Source: Pelagophyceae sp. CCMP2097
Lineage: Eukaryota > Sar > Pelagophyceae
DNA length: 38,899 nucleotides
Assembly: GCA_026770575.1 (NCBI GenBank)
Contig: MU657179.1
Span: 320,992-359,890, forward strand
Direction of reading: 5' to 3'
Part shown: in pieces, positions 21,401 to 31,430 of the stretch
How the letters are laid out: every line of letters begins with the position of its first letter
Numbering within the stretch: position 1 is the first letter of the stretch
The notes under the pieces: model-generated
Databases searched by the model: none
Seen by the model: the letters and a program-made list of their open reading frames with translations, nothing else
Told to the model about the DNA's origin: nothing
Program-made: the position numbers and the translations under genes

Positions 21401-22242
21401 TGGGGTCCTCGTCCGAGTCCGAGTCCTGGCGCTTGCCGCCCTTCTTCGCCTTTTTCTGCTGCGCCTTGGACAGCGGCTTCTTCGCCACGACCTCGACGGT
21501 CGCCTCGTCGTCCTCGTCCTCGTCGTCGTCGTCGCCGCCGACGCCCATGGCCGCGTCGCCGTCGTCGTCGTCGTCCGAGTCCTTTTTGCCGCCCTTTTTC
21601 GCCTGCTTCTTCAGCTGGGCTTTGGAGAGCTTCTTCGGCGCGGGCGCCTCGTCGGCATCCTTCTTGCCGCCCTTGGCCGGCGCCTTGCCGCCCTTCTTGC
21701 CCGCGGGCTCCTCCTGCGCAGCGGGCTCATCCTCCGAAGAGTCGCCGCCGCGGCCCTTGTCCTTCGCCTTTTGCTTCTTGACGTCTGCTTTGCTCAACTT
21801 CTTCGACACGACGATCTCTTCCTCCTCCGGCTCCTCCACGGCATTCTTGCCCTTCTTCTTATCCTTTTTCACCGCCTTCTTCGACGTAGGCTCGTCGTCG
21901 TCGCCCGCCGGCGCAGCAGCGGCGGCCGCGGCCTATCGGGAAAAGTGGGGAAGCGTACGCCGACGCGCCGCGTGCGACTTTGAAAGTGCAACCGTGAGAT
22001 AACACTCTGTCTAGATGCCACCGCGGCGATGCGTGCACAGCGACGGCGGGCCGGAGCCGCGCGTGGCGGCGCCGCGCCGCGCGCCGCCGCGCATCGCATC
22101 GTCCCCGGGTCCCCCCGACGCTCGCAGAGGCCATCATCATCTCCGACGTTTCGCCGCGACGGCGCCGGGATTGGACGGCGATGGGGTCGACGAAGTCGTC
22201 ATCCGAGTCATCCCCGCGCTTGCCCTTTTTGCCCTTGGCCAT
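18454..22242 (-). CDS. ABCF-family ATPase (GCN20/ABCF1-like) with long charged N-terminus
   Basis: ABCF proteins lack membrane domains and act on ribosomes. Exon 1 probably starts at ATG 22242 (MAKGKKGKRGDDSDDDF) with an unsettled donor. Further exons are 21932-19223, 19166-19114, 19060-18930 and 18883-18454, about 1,130 aa in all. ABC1: Walker A GPNGRGKTT, signature LFSGGWRMRISLAR, Walker B LLMLDEPTNHLD. ABC2: GNNGSGKTT built across a splice, LSGGQKARVVLVEL and LLLDEPTNNLD. The linker KAWEKQEKAIKVLKG is typical. The N-terminal 400 residues are Lys/Asp/Glu/Ala-rich with five LSKAxxKKxK-type motifs, reminiscent of the acidic-basic extension of ABCF1. The intron at 19222-19167 has a GC donor (GCAAGT). 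Confidence 0.85.
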
Positions 22243-23024
22243 CTCGAGCACACGTCTCGGCCGTCCCTCGCCCAACTTGAACGGACCCATTTTACAACGG
22301 AATCATGGACCCTATTCAGCGATATCTTGTGAACCTGCTCTCAGGCAAGGGGTGACAAGTGCAGACGAAAGAGCAAACCCGTGGGAGCGGTCTGTAGGGC
22401 ACCTCCCCGGGCGCGCCGGTCACGACCGTGGGCCGCCCCCGTTGCAGCATGCGACTGCTTCGATGGTTCTTCGCGCGAGACGCGGGAGTCGCGCGGCCCC
22501 CGGCGCGGCCCGAGGCGCGGCCCGAGGCGCCCGCGCGCGCGCCGCAGGAGGTCCGCGACTCCCTGGCCGCCGTGTCGCTCCTCGAAATGGCGATGGGCCG
22601 CCGCGCGTGATGCACCCGCACATCAAGCGCGGCCGGCCGTGCCTCGAGAGGTTTTACCACTCTGCGGACCCGCGGCGCCAAGCGTAGACTTTGTAAACGT
22701 GTAGAGAGCGGCGCGCGACGTATTCGGCACGGAGGCGTTTGACTCCGTGCGCCACAAGCCCGTGAGCGATGCCGTCTTCGAGGGCATCGGGCAGCGCATG
22801 AACGACGTTTCACATTGCCGCCGGCGGGCTTCCTCTGATGCAGAGGCCGCGACTCCGGAAACGGAGCTCGAAGCTCGGCGACGGCCATCTCGACACGAGC
22901 GCGCGTCCGTGAATGCCGAGTCGTTGCTTCGACCGAGCCTCGTCGGCGTTTGTCCGTCTCGCGGGGATCGCAGTATACGGGGATGCGGTGATTACGATGT
23001 AATTTACGCGCGTCTTGGCGCGCG
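22243..23024. other. Gap upstream of ABCF; weak plus-strand coding signal
   Basis: Mostly very GC-rich with repeated CGCGGCCCGAGG. Three short plus-strand pieces read somewhat like protein: RLLRWFFARDAG and EVRDSLAAVSLLEMAMG (22448-22605), PHIKRGRPCLERFYHSADP (about 22615-22672) and RDVFGTEAFDSVRHKPVSD (about 22719-22775). They sit in different frames. They could be exons of a small gene, but no family match is recognised and joins are uncertain, so I do not call a CDS. Confidence 0.3.
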
Positions 23025-23957
23025 TCATTGTTGCGCCGCCTTAGCGGCCTTGCGCGCGGCCACGGCGGCGTTCATCTTGCGCTCTTTCTCCATCCGTGCC
23101 TCAAATTCCGGATCCGCCTTGGAGCCTTCCACGACCAAGCCGACGACGCCGAGGGCGTTGTTGCGGAAGCCGTCGGCGAAGGACTGCATGGAGAAGAAGC
23201 CGGACGACTTCTTGCCCTTGATCTTCGTCGCAGGCACGCCGACCGTGTACACCTCGCCCTTGGCGAGCGAGGGCACCACCTGCTGGCACATCTTGACCCA
23301 GTTGCCGTCGACGCGGCACTCGCACGTGCCGCACTCGCCCTTGCCGCAGCCGTACTGGATCCATTTATCGGCTTGGGTCGCCACATCACTCATGCGCTGC
23401 CCCGGGATAGCCATCGTCGTCTTCGTCTCTTCGCCCTCCGTCACAAAGTCGACGCGCACGCCGCCGCCCAGGCCCTTGGACTTGGAGTCAGAGGAGCCCA
23501 GCTGCTCCGCCAGCGTGCCTAGAGGCCACGCGTCGCACTCCCGCGGCAAGCCGGAAGGGCACTTTTGCACGCGGCACTTTTCACGCGGCACTTTCACGCG
23601 GCGCGCTGCGACGGCGGTAGCCTGTAGGGGGGACGCCGGGTCGCGCTGGCCTTGGTCCAGGCCTTAAAGACCTGCGGCTTGTCGTCGGCCATGTACGCCA
23701 CAGTTCGCCGCGCCGCCGTCCCGCCTACGATTCAACGTCGAGGCATGCGATCTTCGAGGCCCTGGCAGCGCGCCCCGCGGCGGGGCCTCCGCGGTCGACG
23801 TTGCGTGCAGTGCGAGGGATCGGCGCCGTTCCAGCTTGCAAGAGCGCTCTAGGGGCCGTCCCACGGCGATTCCGGGACGCGGTGTCGCACGCGCCGTCGG
23901 CGGCGTGAAGGCGTCGCCCGCGGCGGCGAGGCACGCGACGGCGAAAGCGGCGCGCAT
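23025..23957 (-). CDS. Plastid-targeted extended [2Fe-2S] ferredoxin-like protein
   Basis: The ATG at 23957 begins a signal peptide (MRAAFAVACLAAAGDAF) followed by TPPTARATP, a bipartite plastid-targeting pattern with Phe at the predicted cleavage site. A middle exon gives TVAYMADDKPQVFKAWTK, and the last exon is 23518-23025. The iron-sulfur site is C-x4-C-x2-C (CGKGECGTC), with a later Cys in WVKMCQQVV as probable fourth ligand, as in plant-type ferredoxins. Unlike a typical ~97-aa ferredoxin it has about 75 extra residues after the cluster (SSGFFSMQSFADGFRNN, GVVGLVVEG) ending in a charged Lys/Ala-rich tail. The donors of both introns are ambiguous (GC or weak GT). Electron transfer in the plastid is inferred. 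Confidence 0.68.
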
Positions 23958-24339
23958 GGCCGAGCGGGGGAAGGGTCGGTACGAGCGGGGGGGTGTCAAG
24001 GTTCTAAAAGTTCAAGGGAAGATTTTCTTGGTATTTGTGTGTACTTTCGAAAAGAATGGGTATTTTACGAAGGTAAATTCCTCAATCCGTGTCTTTAATA
24101 CTCACTTCAAGTGTAGGGATCCGTAATGCAAGGGTGTTCCACATCGGCTCACTCCCCGACCCTTCTAGGCGCCCACGCGGCGGCTCTGCCCCCTCGAGGG
24201 CTCACAGGGGCTGCAAACCATCTCCTTTGGACCACACTGCCAGGGAGATGCCTCCCACACCCAACCCGCGTCTCGTTGAGGGGGATGACCTCGCACACCC
24301 AGCAGTCTCGTTGTCTGGGCTCGCGGGGCGATGCGCTCC
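23958..24339. other. Gap between ferredoxin-like gene and glycosyltransferase
   Basis: The part from 24000 to 24125 is AT-richer (AAAGTTCAAGGGAAGATTTT, TTACGAAGG); the rest is mixed. It holds the promoter of the ferredoxin-like gene and the 3' flank of the glycosyltransferase, both on the minus strand. No gene is seen. Confidence 0.45.
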
Positions 24340-25495
24340 TTAGTATATACCTCGCCAGCGGAGCCAGGCGAAGCCGAGGCTGGTCCTGTGCATCTTGCCT
24401 GTAAGGTGCACAAAGGCGTAGTCGAAGGTTCGTCGCAGTTCTGATCGTCGTAAGATGAGCGCGTCCGCATTCTTAAAGTACGTCTGCGTCGGGCCCGGGA
24501 GGAGCGAGACGTTGCAAAGGCCGCGGTCCGTGGCGAGTCTGAGAGCGCGCTGGTCTCGGCTGCGGACGTCCTCGCGCGTGAAGATGCGCTGCCAGTCATC
24601 GACGCACCCGCGGTTGGCGTAAACGAACAGCCCACCGTTGAACCCTTTGTCCCGCCGCGTCGGTGTCATCGCGATGGCCGTCGGGCCCTCGAGCGTTTGG
24701 GACTCGGCGAGGTCTCTAAGAACACCGTCGAACCAGTACGCTCTCGCGCGCGTCGGCCGCACGTCAATGTCAAGCCTATTCAGGCTTCAAGGGCCGCCGA
24801 GGCGCCGTGCCGAGAGGCCCTATAGAGGGCCCCTATAGAGGCGCCATCTATAGAGACGCCATATATAAAGACGCCATCTCTAGAGGCTTCAGAGGCACGC
24901 ACCAGCAGTAGAACTTCGCGGGCGGCGTGTAGAGGTTCACCCGCGCAAACTTGACCGCCTTGATGACGCCGGAGTCGGGTTTCGGCCCGAGGTCGAGTCG
25001 CATCGTCCATTTGCGCGCGCAGCCGGTGAGTCGCCGGGGGTCGTCGGTAAAGACGAGGTACCTCTTGCGGCCGCCGCCCACCCGCGGCGCGAGCACGTGG
25101 TGTCTACACGAGCATCCAATCGAGATAGGCGACGGTGCCGTCTCGAGACGTTCCAGAAGAGACGCCGCGTTTTGCTCCATGGCCGCGCACCAGTCGTTTG
25201 CCATCTGCGCGTACGACGCCCCAAATGCCGCCGTATAGAAGACCACGTCGAGGGGCCGTGCGTCCGGCGCGGCGGCCGCGCGCAGGTGCCGAGGCTCCCA
25301 CGGTAAACGAGGGGCCTCGCAGGCCGCTACCAAGTAGATACAGCAGATTGCCACTGCCAAATGCCAAGTCTTGCGCCAAAGCGACACCGACCACCACACG
25401 AGCCACGCGCATAGGCGCATTAGGCCGCCCCGTGCGACCATGCGCCGCGGCGTGGGATCCAACAAGGCGGGTCCACGGAACGTTGCATGGGCCAT
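24340..25495 (-). CDS. Type II membrane glycosyltransferase-like protein, 342 aa
   Basis: Exons are 25495-24903 and 24775-24340, with a GTGCGT donor and a GAATAG acceptor. The joined reading YCW-LDIDVRPTRARAY rebuilds a D-x-D motif exactly across the splice, which supports the model. An N-terminal anchor (LAVAICCIYLVAACEA) follows a short basic cytosolic tail. DVVFYTAAFGASYAQMAND resembles the opening strand of nucleotide-diphospho-sugar transferases, and GFNGGLFVYANRGCVDDWQ looks like the later acceptor-loop region. A Golgi location is inferred. The sugar and acceptor are not evident. The 127-nt intron holds a 15-bp tandem repeat. The sulfotransferase gene lies about 300 bp upstream on the same strand. 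Confidence 0.62.
24834..24893. repeat. Intronic minisatellite, four 15-bp units
   Basis: Units at 24834-24848, 24849-24863, 24864-24878 and 24879-24893 follow TATAGAGACGCCATC with a few substitutions each. The array lies wholly inside the intron of the glycosyltransferase gene. TATAGAGG also occurs just before it. Confidence 0.85.
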
Positions 25496-25796
25496 TGTTC
25501 TTTGAACGCATTCAAGTTTTTTCTTTCCGATTCTCGCCAAAATCTTAGAACTGCAGACACCTGTCTGCGGGCGGCTGCCAGGCCTCGGAGTGGTGATTCG
25601 AGCCCTCGCGGAGGCGTCGCAACGTTCGACGGTGTCCACAATGAACTTCACATCGCAATCCATCTGTTGGGGGCCGTCGTCGACATATCCAGGTGGGTGT
25701 CCAGCAGCCCGCGTCCGCCTCCCCGCTCGCCATCGACATTGACACGTCCGGCAGCCTGGGCCGTCCTCGCTCGCTGGTGTGTGTGTTCGCGGTCCG

Positions 25797-27221
25797 TTAA
25801 GGCGCGCGGCTGGCCGCCGCGAGCGCTTTCGAAAAGACGTTGCCGGGCGCGAGCGGCGATAGCGACGGCGCTTCGCCGACGCGTTTCGAAAAGAGCGCGT
25901 CCACCTTGAGCCAGTGCGCCGCCGTGAGGTGCGCGCGGTGGTCGCCTGCGAAGAGCGTTGAAGAGACCGACTGCGTCGGGATCCTCCGCCGAGGCCCGGG
26001 TTACAGGAGAGAGGCCCCGGGATCGAGGCCCAGAGGGTATAGGGACCTCGTATAGGGATTCTCGTATCGGGTTCTCGTATCGGGGCCCTCTGGGAGGGTC
26101 TCTCTCGAAGGGAGCGTTCGAGTACGCCGGCGGGCACCGACGACGCCGAGGCGCTCCGTCTGCACCGTCGCGCCGCTTTGGCCGCCGATTTGGACGCGCC
26201 GGCGCAGCGCGGCGAGCTTCGTCGGCGTGAGCGGCACTTTGAGGAAGCTTGCGAGGCGATGGGCCTCTGCGTCAAAGTCGCCAACAAACGCTTCAAAAAA
26301 ACAGACGTGCGCGCGGCCCCGCAGCTCCGCGGCTCGGTCGGCGGCGCAGCGGTGCCAAGTCCACCAGTCGCCGTACGTGGCGTCAGGCGCGTCTGCGGCG
26401 TCGGTGGCGCCTGCCCGGTCGGTTGTGAACGCATCAAAGTAGCCCTGCATGCCGTTTGTGTGCCACGCGCGCAGCCGAGAAATGGGCTTCGCGTCCAGAG
26501 TCTCGACGAAGAAGTACCCGGAGACCAAGGCGTCCTTTGGGTCGCGCGCGAAGACGATGAGGCGGCCTTTGTCGCCGAGTGAGGCGGGCAGCGCTTCCGC
26601 GCGCGAGTGCGACGTGAAGAGGCGGGGTTGGCGCTGCGCGAGCATGTCGTCGAAGCTCCAGCCGCCAAAGGACTTCACGACGTCGACGTCGTTTGCCGTG
26701 GCGCGGATGCCATCCGGGTAAACTTGTCCTGAAGACCCGCACTCTCCCGCGGCACCGACACCACCGACGGCGCCACCGACGGCGCCGTTGCCGTCGCCTA
26801 TGGCGGCGCCGCCCTTGGGTTCGACGTTGCCGTCTTCGTCCATGCGGAGCAGTGAGAAGACGATGGCGTGCGCCCACGAAGTGCCACACTTGGGGTACGA
26901 GACGAGCACGACATCCGAGTCAACGAGCACAGCCTTTTTAAACGCCGCGGCGCCGTCCTTGCGGTAGTACCTACGGCGGTAATCGCTCGGGGATCCCGCC
27001 GGCCACTTCCAAGGTCTCTGCTGCCGCTCGCGATGACGTTTGCAACGTCATGCGACGGTCCGCGTTTGCTTCGCCGACGCTTTGTTGCACGCGGGCTCAT
27101 CGGCGAGATTCGTCGGCGTCTCTTGGTGGTCCAAGTCGACCACAAAGGCGACGCCGGCGGCCGCAACGACGCCGCACGCCGTCGGCAGCAGGCGTGCCAC
27201 TCTTTGGCGCAAAGCGTGCAT
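25797..27221 (-). CDS. Membrane-anchored PAPS-dependent sulfotransferase
   Basis: Sulfotransferases move a sulfuryl group from PAPS to glycans, lipids or small alcohols. The ATG at 27221 starts a signal anchor (CGVVAAAGVAFVV) after a basic tail. The next exon continues PWKWPAG and DYRRRYYRKDG, then the 5'-phosphosulfate loop SYPKCGTSW and the 3'-phosphate site FARDPKDALVSGYFF. SFGGWSFDDM and CFFEAFVGDFDAEAHRLASF follow as in the Sulfotransfer_1 family. The last exon (25945-25797) gives GDHRAHLTAAHWLKVDALF, the family's C-terminal motif. It joins through a 192-nt intron with a GTGCCC donor and a CGCAG acceptor. A Gly/Ala/Val-rich insertion (GGAVGGVGAAGEC) follows the first motif. Topology suggests the Golgi lumen; the substrate is unknown. 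Confidence 0.8.
26030..26100. repeat. Short TATA-rich tandem repeat in the sulfotransferase intron
   Basis: Variants of CTCGTATAGGGATT, CTCGTATCGGGTT and CTCGTATCGGGGCC follow one another, flanked by CCCAGAGGG and CCCTCTGGG as an inverted pair. The array lies in the last intron (26137-25946) and is similar in style to the TATAG repeat of the downstream gene's intron. Confidence 0.7.
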
Positions 27222-27566
27222 CGCTATATCGCCACCTCAGGAGCAAGGCTCGATGGACGGGCCACCGACGGCGTTGCGCCGTCGGCGGCGCGTCGGTCGA
27301 CGCGCGCTCTAGCGCTCGGTGGCCTTCGCTGAAATACCCCTCGCACGTAAACAGGCGTCAAAATTTTGCCGCAAGGTTCCCCGGGTATTTTCGAAGTATT
27401 GGCCCTCACTGGCAGGCTCCCAGAGTCTAGATCTAGCGCTGAGCTCGGACTCGCAACGTTCTCGTGACGCGTGGACTCGGTGGTCGAGACAGAGGCCGTG
27501 GGACGCAACGTCCGCGAGGGCCCGTCTGTCTGCTTGAGTCGCCTCGGTGGAGTGCATAACAGAAGA
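27222..27566. other. Divergent promoter region, sulfotransferase and hydroquinone reductase
   Basis: 345 bp separate the two divergent start codons. Moderate GC; no clear core promoter element or gene is seen. AGTCTAGATCTAGCGCT near 27422 is a partly palindromic site. Confidence 0.4.
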
Positions 27567-28855
27567 ATGGAGACTGCCAAGTGCGGCGATCCCGCCTACT
27601 TCCCCAAGGCCAGCGGCGCCTTCAAGCGCGGCGCCTCGCACGTCCAGAACTGGATCGAGCCGGCGGACGCTGCGAAGGGACGTTACCACTTGATAGTAAA
27701 CTACGCCTGCGGATGGTCCGCGCGCGTGATATTAGTGCGAGCTTTAAAAGGCCTCGAGGACTGCGTGGGCATCACGCACACCAAGCTCGTGATCGCGCCG
27801 CCCGGCGGCTGGGCCATGCTCGCAGCCGATTCGTTTGCGGAGGACAAGGGCTGGGGGAGCGTCTTCGACGTCTACAACTGGGACGGGGAAGGCTACGGCG
27901 ACGGTTCCGAGAAGTTTGGCAAGAGGCAGCTCTCCGTACCCGTGAGTGCCTCCTCCCCCGTCTATGGGGAACGCTCTAGGAAACCCGATAGGTGCTCGTC
28001 GACCTGCAGACGAAACGAGTCGTCTCAAACGATTCCGCGCAAATCTGCTTCATTCTCAACTCGGCCTTCGACGCCTTTGCGACCGTCGAAATCGATCTCT
28101 ACCCAGAGACTCTCAGGCCTCAGATCGAGCGGATCAACGCTGTGGTCTACCCGGGCATCAACGACGGCGTGTACAGATGCAAGTTCGCCGGGTCGGACGC
28201 CGCGTACGACGAGGCGCACGCCGCGCTCTACGCGGCCATTGCGTTCGTCGACGAGGAGCTCAAGAATGGGGCGTTCCTCTGCGGCGATGCCGTGACGCTG
28301 GCCGACGTGCGCACGTTTTGCCACCTCATCCGCTTCGACCCAATCTACCGCGACTTTATGCTCCGCAAGGACCGGCCAAACGATAAGCTGCGCGGAACCG
28401 CGTCTTTATATGCTGGGACGTGTCGGAATGCCCCGCGCCGGTTTTTATGTGCCGCGCCGGTTGGATGTGCCGCATAGGCCGCCGCGCGTCGTGGCGTACC
28501 TCGAGCGGCTGCACAACTACAAAGCAGTCGCCTTGAACTGCGACTCGCACCTCGCGACGGTGGGCTACTACAATCAAATGGGCGGCAAGGCCACCGTCGC
28601 TGTGCCAAGGCGGCGCCGACGATATGATCCGGGGAAACGGAGGCATGACACGCGCGATCGCGAGCGGCAGCAGAGAGATGGCCCGACATTGTACGGCGCG
28701 GCGCACGGGCGCCTGAGAATGTCGATGCTACAATTGGATAGGTTTGCGACGCGATTTACGACGAAAGCAAGTACGACTGGCAGCCGACGCGGTTGGCGCT
28801 CGAGGAACAGCGGAAGCTGCAAAACCTCCCCACCGACGCAAGCCTCCACATCTAG
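27567..28855 (+). CDS. Glutathionyl-hydroquinone reductase (Xi-class GST, ECM4/YqjG-like)
   Basis: Xi-class enzymes use glutathione to reduce glutathionyl-hydroquinones. Exons: 27567-27941, 27992 to 28389 or 28419 (donor GC or GT, both in phase), 28478-28601, 28742-28855, about 336-346 aa. The thioredoxin-fold site reads ACGWSARVILVRALKGLED, with Cys48 in place of the usual CPWA context (C-G-W-S). Then come PVLVDLQTKRVVSNDSAQI, LNSAF, DLYPETLRPQIERIN, NGVYRCKFAGSDAAYDEA and LADVRTFCHLIRFDPIY, all close to family consensus. A C-terminal extension (YDESKYDWQPTRLALEEQ) follows the family's final block. No targeting peptide is obvious, so a cytosolic location is likely. Confidence 0.8.
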
Positions 28856-29168
28856 CCCCCCCGGGAGCCTGTGCGCCTCTCGAAGAATCGGTCCCAGGCC
28901 CACCCGGAGCACCGAGGCTCTTGCATCTTAGAAATCCCTCGAGCCTCCTGCACGTCGCCCCGACGCAAGGGCAAGCGCGCGGCGGGGCCTCCCGCGGCAC
29001 CACTCGAGGCTCCCTTGTCGAGGTCCCTTGTTCGCCCGAGTTGCAGTTCTGTCTCTTGTTGGATCGGTGTCAGAAGGAATTCGGAGAGAGAAGATTTTTC
29101 TTGAGGATAAAGAGAGAGAGGATTTTCTCTGGGGTGCCATCAAGGTGTCCAGAGCCTCCGCAAGCAAC
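28856..29168. other. Upstream region of POR
   Basis: 313 bp between the reductase stop and the POR start. From about 29080 it holds purine-rich repeats (GGAGAGAGAAGATTTTTC, GGATAAAGAGAGAGAGG). GGATAA resembles plant light-response boxes but is too short to be evidence. No gene is seen. Confidence 0.4.
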
Positions 29169-31176
29169 ATGGTGGCCTCAAACCGACGAGCCGTCCTGGC
29201 GCCGCTGTGCCTCGCCGCGGCGGCCTCGGCCTTCTCGTGGATGGAGAACGTGCGTCCGCGCCTGGCCCCGACTGAGCCCCGCGGCGTGTTGATGCCTCCA
29301 CCCCGCCGCGCCGAGCCGGCGGCCGCGCCGGGGCGGCGAGGGGCCCGCGGGTGGCGAGGGGGGCTGCGGGCGCAGGGGCGGGGGGCTTGAGTGTCGCGCC
29401 GTGCATGCCCGTGCGCAAACGCGTTTCACGCGTGCTTTTCCGTCACGCCGTGCCGCGCGCAGATCAAAATGCCCTCTATTGGAAACATGGCGAAGTCCCT
29501 CGAGGCCCAGAAGAAGTTCGGTGCGTGCCACACGCGCCGGACCACCGTGCCGGAGAAAGCGCGGGACCGCCGTCGGCGGCGCAGAGGCGCCGCCGCCGCG
29601 CGCAAACAAAAGGGGCCATCGCCTTGCCGCCGGCGCGCTTCAGCCTTCCTCGCCTAGGCACCAAGGAGCTCGTGGTGATCACGGGCACGTCGTCGGGCCT
29701 TGGCAAGATGACGGCCAAGGCGCTGCTGCGAGGACCCGCGTCCGGGATGCGACGACGGCGCAACAACGCAAATACGGCGCGGTCGTGCGAGAGTCTGGGG
29801 CAGGGCGCATTGCGCGGCAACGGGACGCCCTTTGACGCTTTACTAGGCGCACGGGCGACTACCACGTCATCGGCGCGGTGCGCGATTTGGACAAGATGGA
29901 GGCTATCGCCGAGTTTGAGGACTTCGACATGTCGTCGTTCACGGCGCTACACTGCGACCTGAACTCGTTTACCAGCGTGCGAAAGTTCTGCGACGAGGTG
30001 GACGGCATGCGCGCGGGCAAGGCTATCGACAAAGTCGTCTGCAACGCGGCAGTCTACCAGCCCTCGCTCCCCTACGCAAAGTGGTCCGAGGACGGCCACG
30101 AGCAGCAGCTGCAGACGAACTTCCTGTCGCACTTTTTAATGATCTCCAAGCTCATGCCCCTGATGAAGGGCGCCCCGAACCCGCGCGTCGTCACCGTCGG
30201 GTCCGTGACGGGCAACGACAACACCGTCGGCGGCGGCGGCGTCTACCCGGTCGCCGACCTGAAGGACCTGGAGGGCCTGGCCTGCGGCGCCAAGAACCCG
30301 GTGTCGATGATCGACGGTTACAACTTCAACGGCGCCAAGGGCTACAAGGACTCGAAGCTGTGCCTGATGATGCTGGCGAACATGCTGCACGACAAGTACC
30401 ACAAGCAGACGGGCGTCGCCTTTTCGAGCATTTACCCGGGCTGCATCGCCGAGTCGCCCCTCTTCCGTGAGTCTCGTGGAAGGCAAGACGTGGAGTCGTC
30501 GATCGCGGCGCGTTATCCCGCGAGCGCCTTTCTAGGCGAGAAGCGGCCGTGGTTCCGCAAGTACTTTCCCGTTTTCATGAAGTACATCACGGGCGGCTTT
30601 GTCGGCGAGGAGGAGGCCGGCCAGCGCCTCTTCCAGGTCGTCCACGACCCGCGGTGCCAAAAGTCGGGCGTCTACTGGTCTTGGAACGGCGGCCCGCGCG
30701 AGGGCCGCGGCGAAGAGGCGCTGGAGAAGGGCGGCCAGATTGCCGGCGCGGGCGGCGCGGGCGGCGGCTGGGACTCCATTTACGAAAACGGCCAGTCCGA
30801 CAAGGTCCTGGACGTGGCGCGGTCGGCCAACCTGTGGAAGTATTCGACGGAGATCACTTCCGCGGACTGGCCCGAAGCGAACCAGCCCAAGTCGCCCTGC
30901 CCGACGCTGACGGTAGTCACCGCGGTGACCAAGCTGCTCAACGCAAAGGAGGAGGCGGACCGGAAAGCGGCGCGACCGGGCATGGTCGCCGGTGGCGCCG
31001 TGTCCGCACCGGTGGGCAAGCAGGCGCCGAGCATTTTGGACCAGCTCCTCGGCGCTCTCCCCGACGAGGCCATCGGCAGCAAGCACGAGGAGGCCGCCGC
31101 CGCCGCCGTCGGCGCCATGAAGCCGACGAAAAAGGCCGTCGTCGAGGCCGACGAGGACCGCCTCGTGCAGGTGTGA
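29169..31176 (+). CDS. POR: Light-dependent NADPH:protochlorophyllide oxidoreductase (POR)
   Basis: POR reduces protochlorophyllide to chlorophyllide in the plastid using light and NADPH. Exons: 29169-29285, 29463-29520, 29658 to 29727 or 29739, 29847-30466, 30536-31176, about 501-505 aa. The N-terminus (MVASNRRAVLAPLCLAAAASAFS) is a signal peptide ending in an ASAF motif. The Rossmann motif is TGTSSGLG; TGDYHVIGAVRDLDKM, CNAAVYQPSLPYAKW and the catalytic Y-x3-K (GYKDSKLCLMM) follow, then SIYPGCIAESPLF joined across an intron to REKRPWFRKYFPVFMKYITGG. A C-terminal tail of more than 100 residues, rich in Ala and charged residues, goes beyond the plant enzyme. The third intron is best explained by a GC donor at 29728. 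Confidence 0.92.
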
Positions 31177-31430
31177 GCGGTGCCCGGGCCGCCAGTGCGG
31201 CGCAGCGATGCGACTCGCAAGTGTAAATCACTGTAATTACAGCTGTAATCCTTTCTATCAAAGCCGCGTTCTTGATCTTAACGCCATGGGTGGGTTGGCG
31301 CCGGGGCCTGCCACCCAGGTTGGCCTGGACGACCAGTCAAAGGCCCGGGGGCTTGGCGCGTCTCTCCCGGGCCCGGGCCTTCTGAGTTCACTCGCTAATT
31401 TTCGGCGACGCGGGGTCAGGCTCGAGCGTC
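31177..31430. other. Spacer between POR and the next plastid-type gene
   Basis: It contains a perfect 12-bp palindrome (CTGTAATTACAG) within TCACTGTAATTACAGCTGTAATCC near 31229-31253, possibly a 3'-end signal for POR, and a GC-rich CCCGGGCCCGGGCC run near 31368. Confidence 0.45.

Noticed and set aside
20287..22002. Ser/Ala-rich plus-strand frames opposite the ABCF N-terminus
   Set aside because: They are antisense shadows of the Lys/Asp/Glu-rich codons of the ABCF gene, whose ATPase motifs fix the coding strand.
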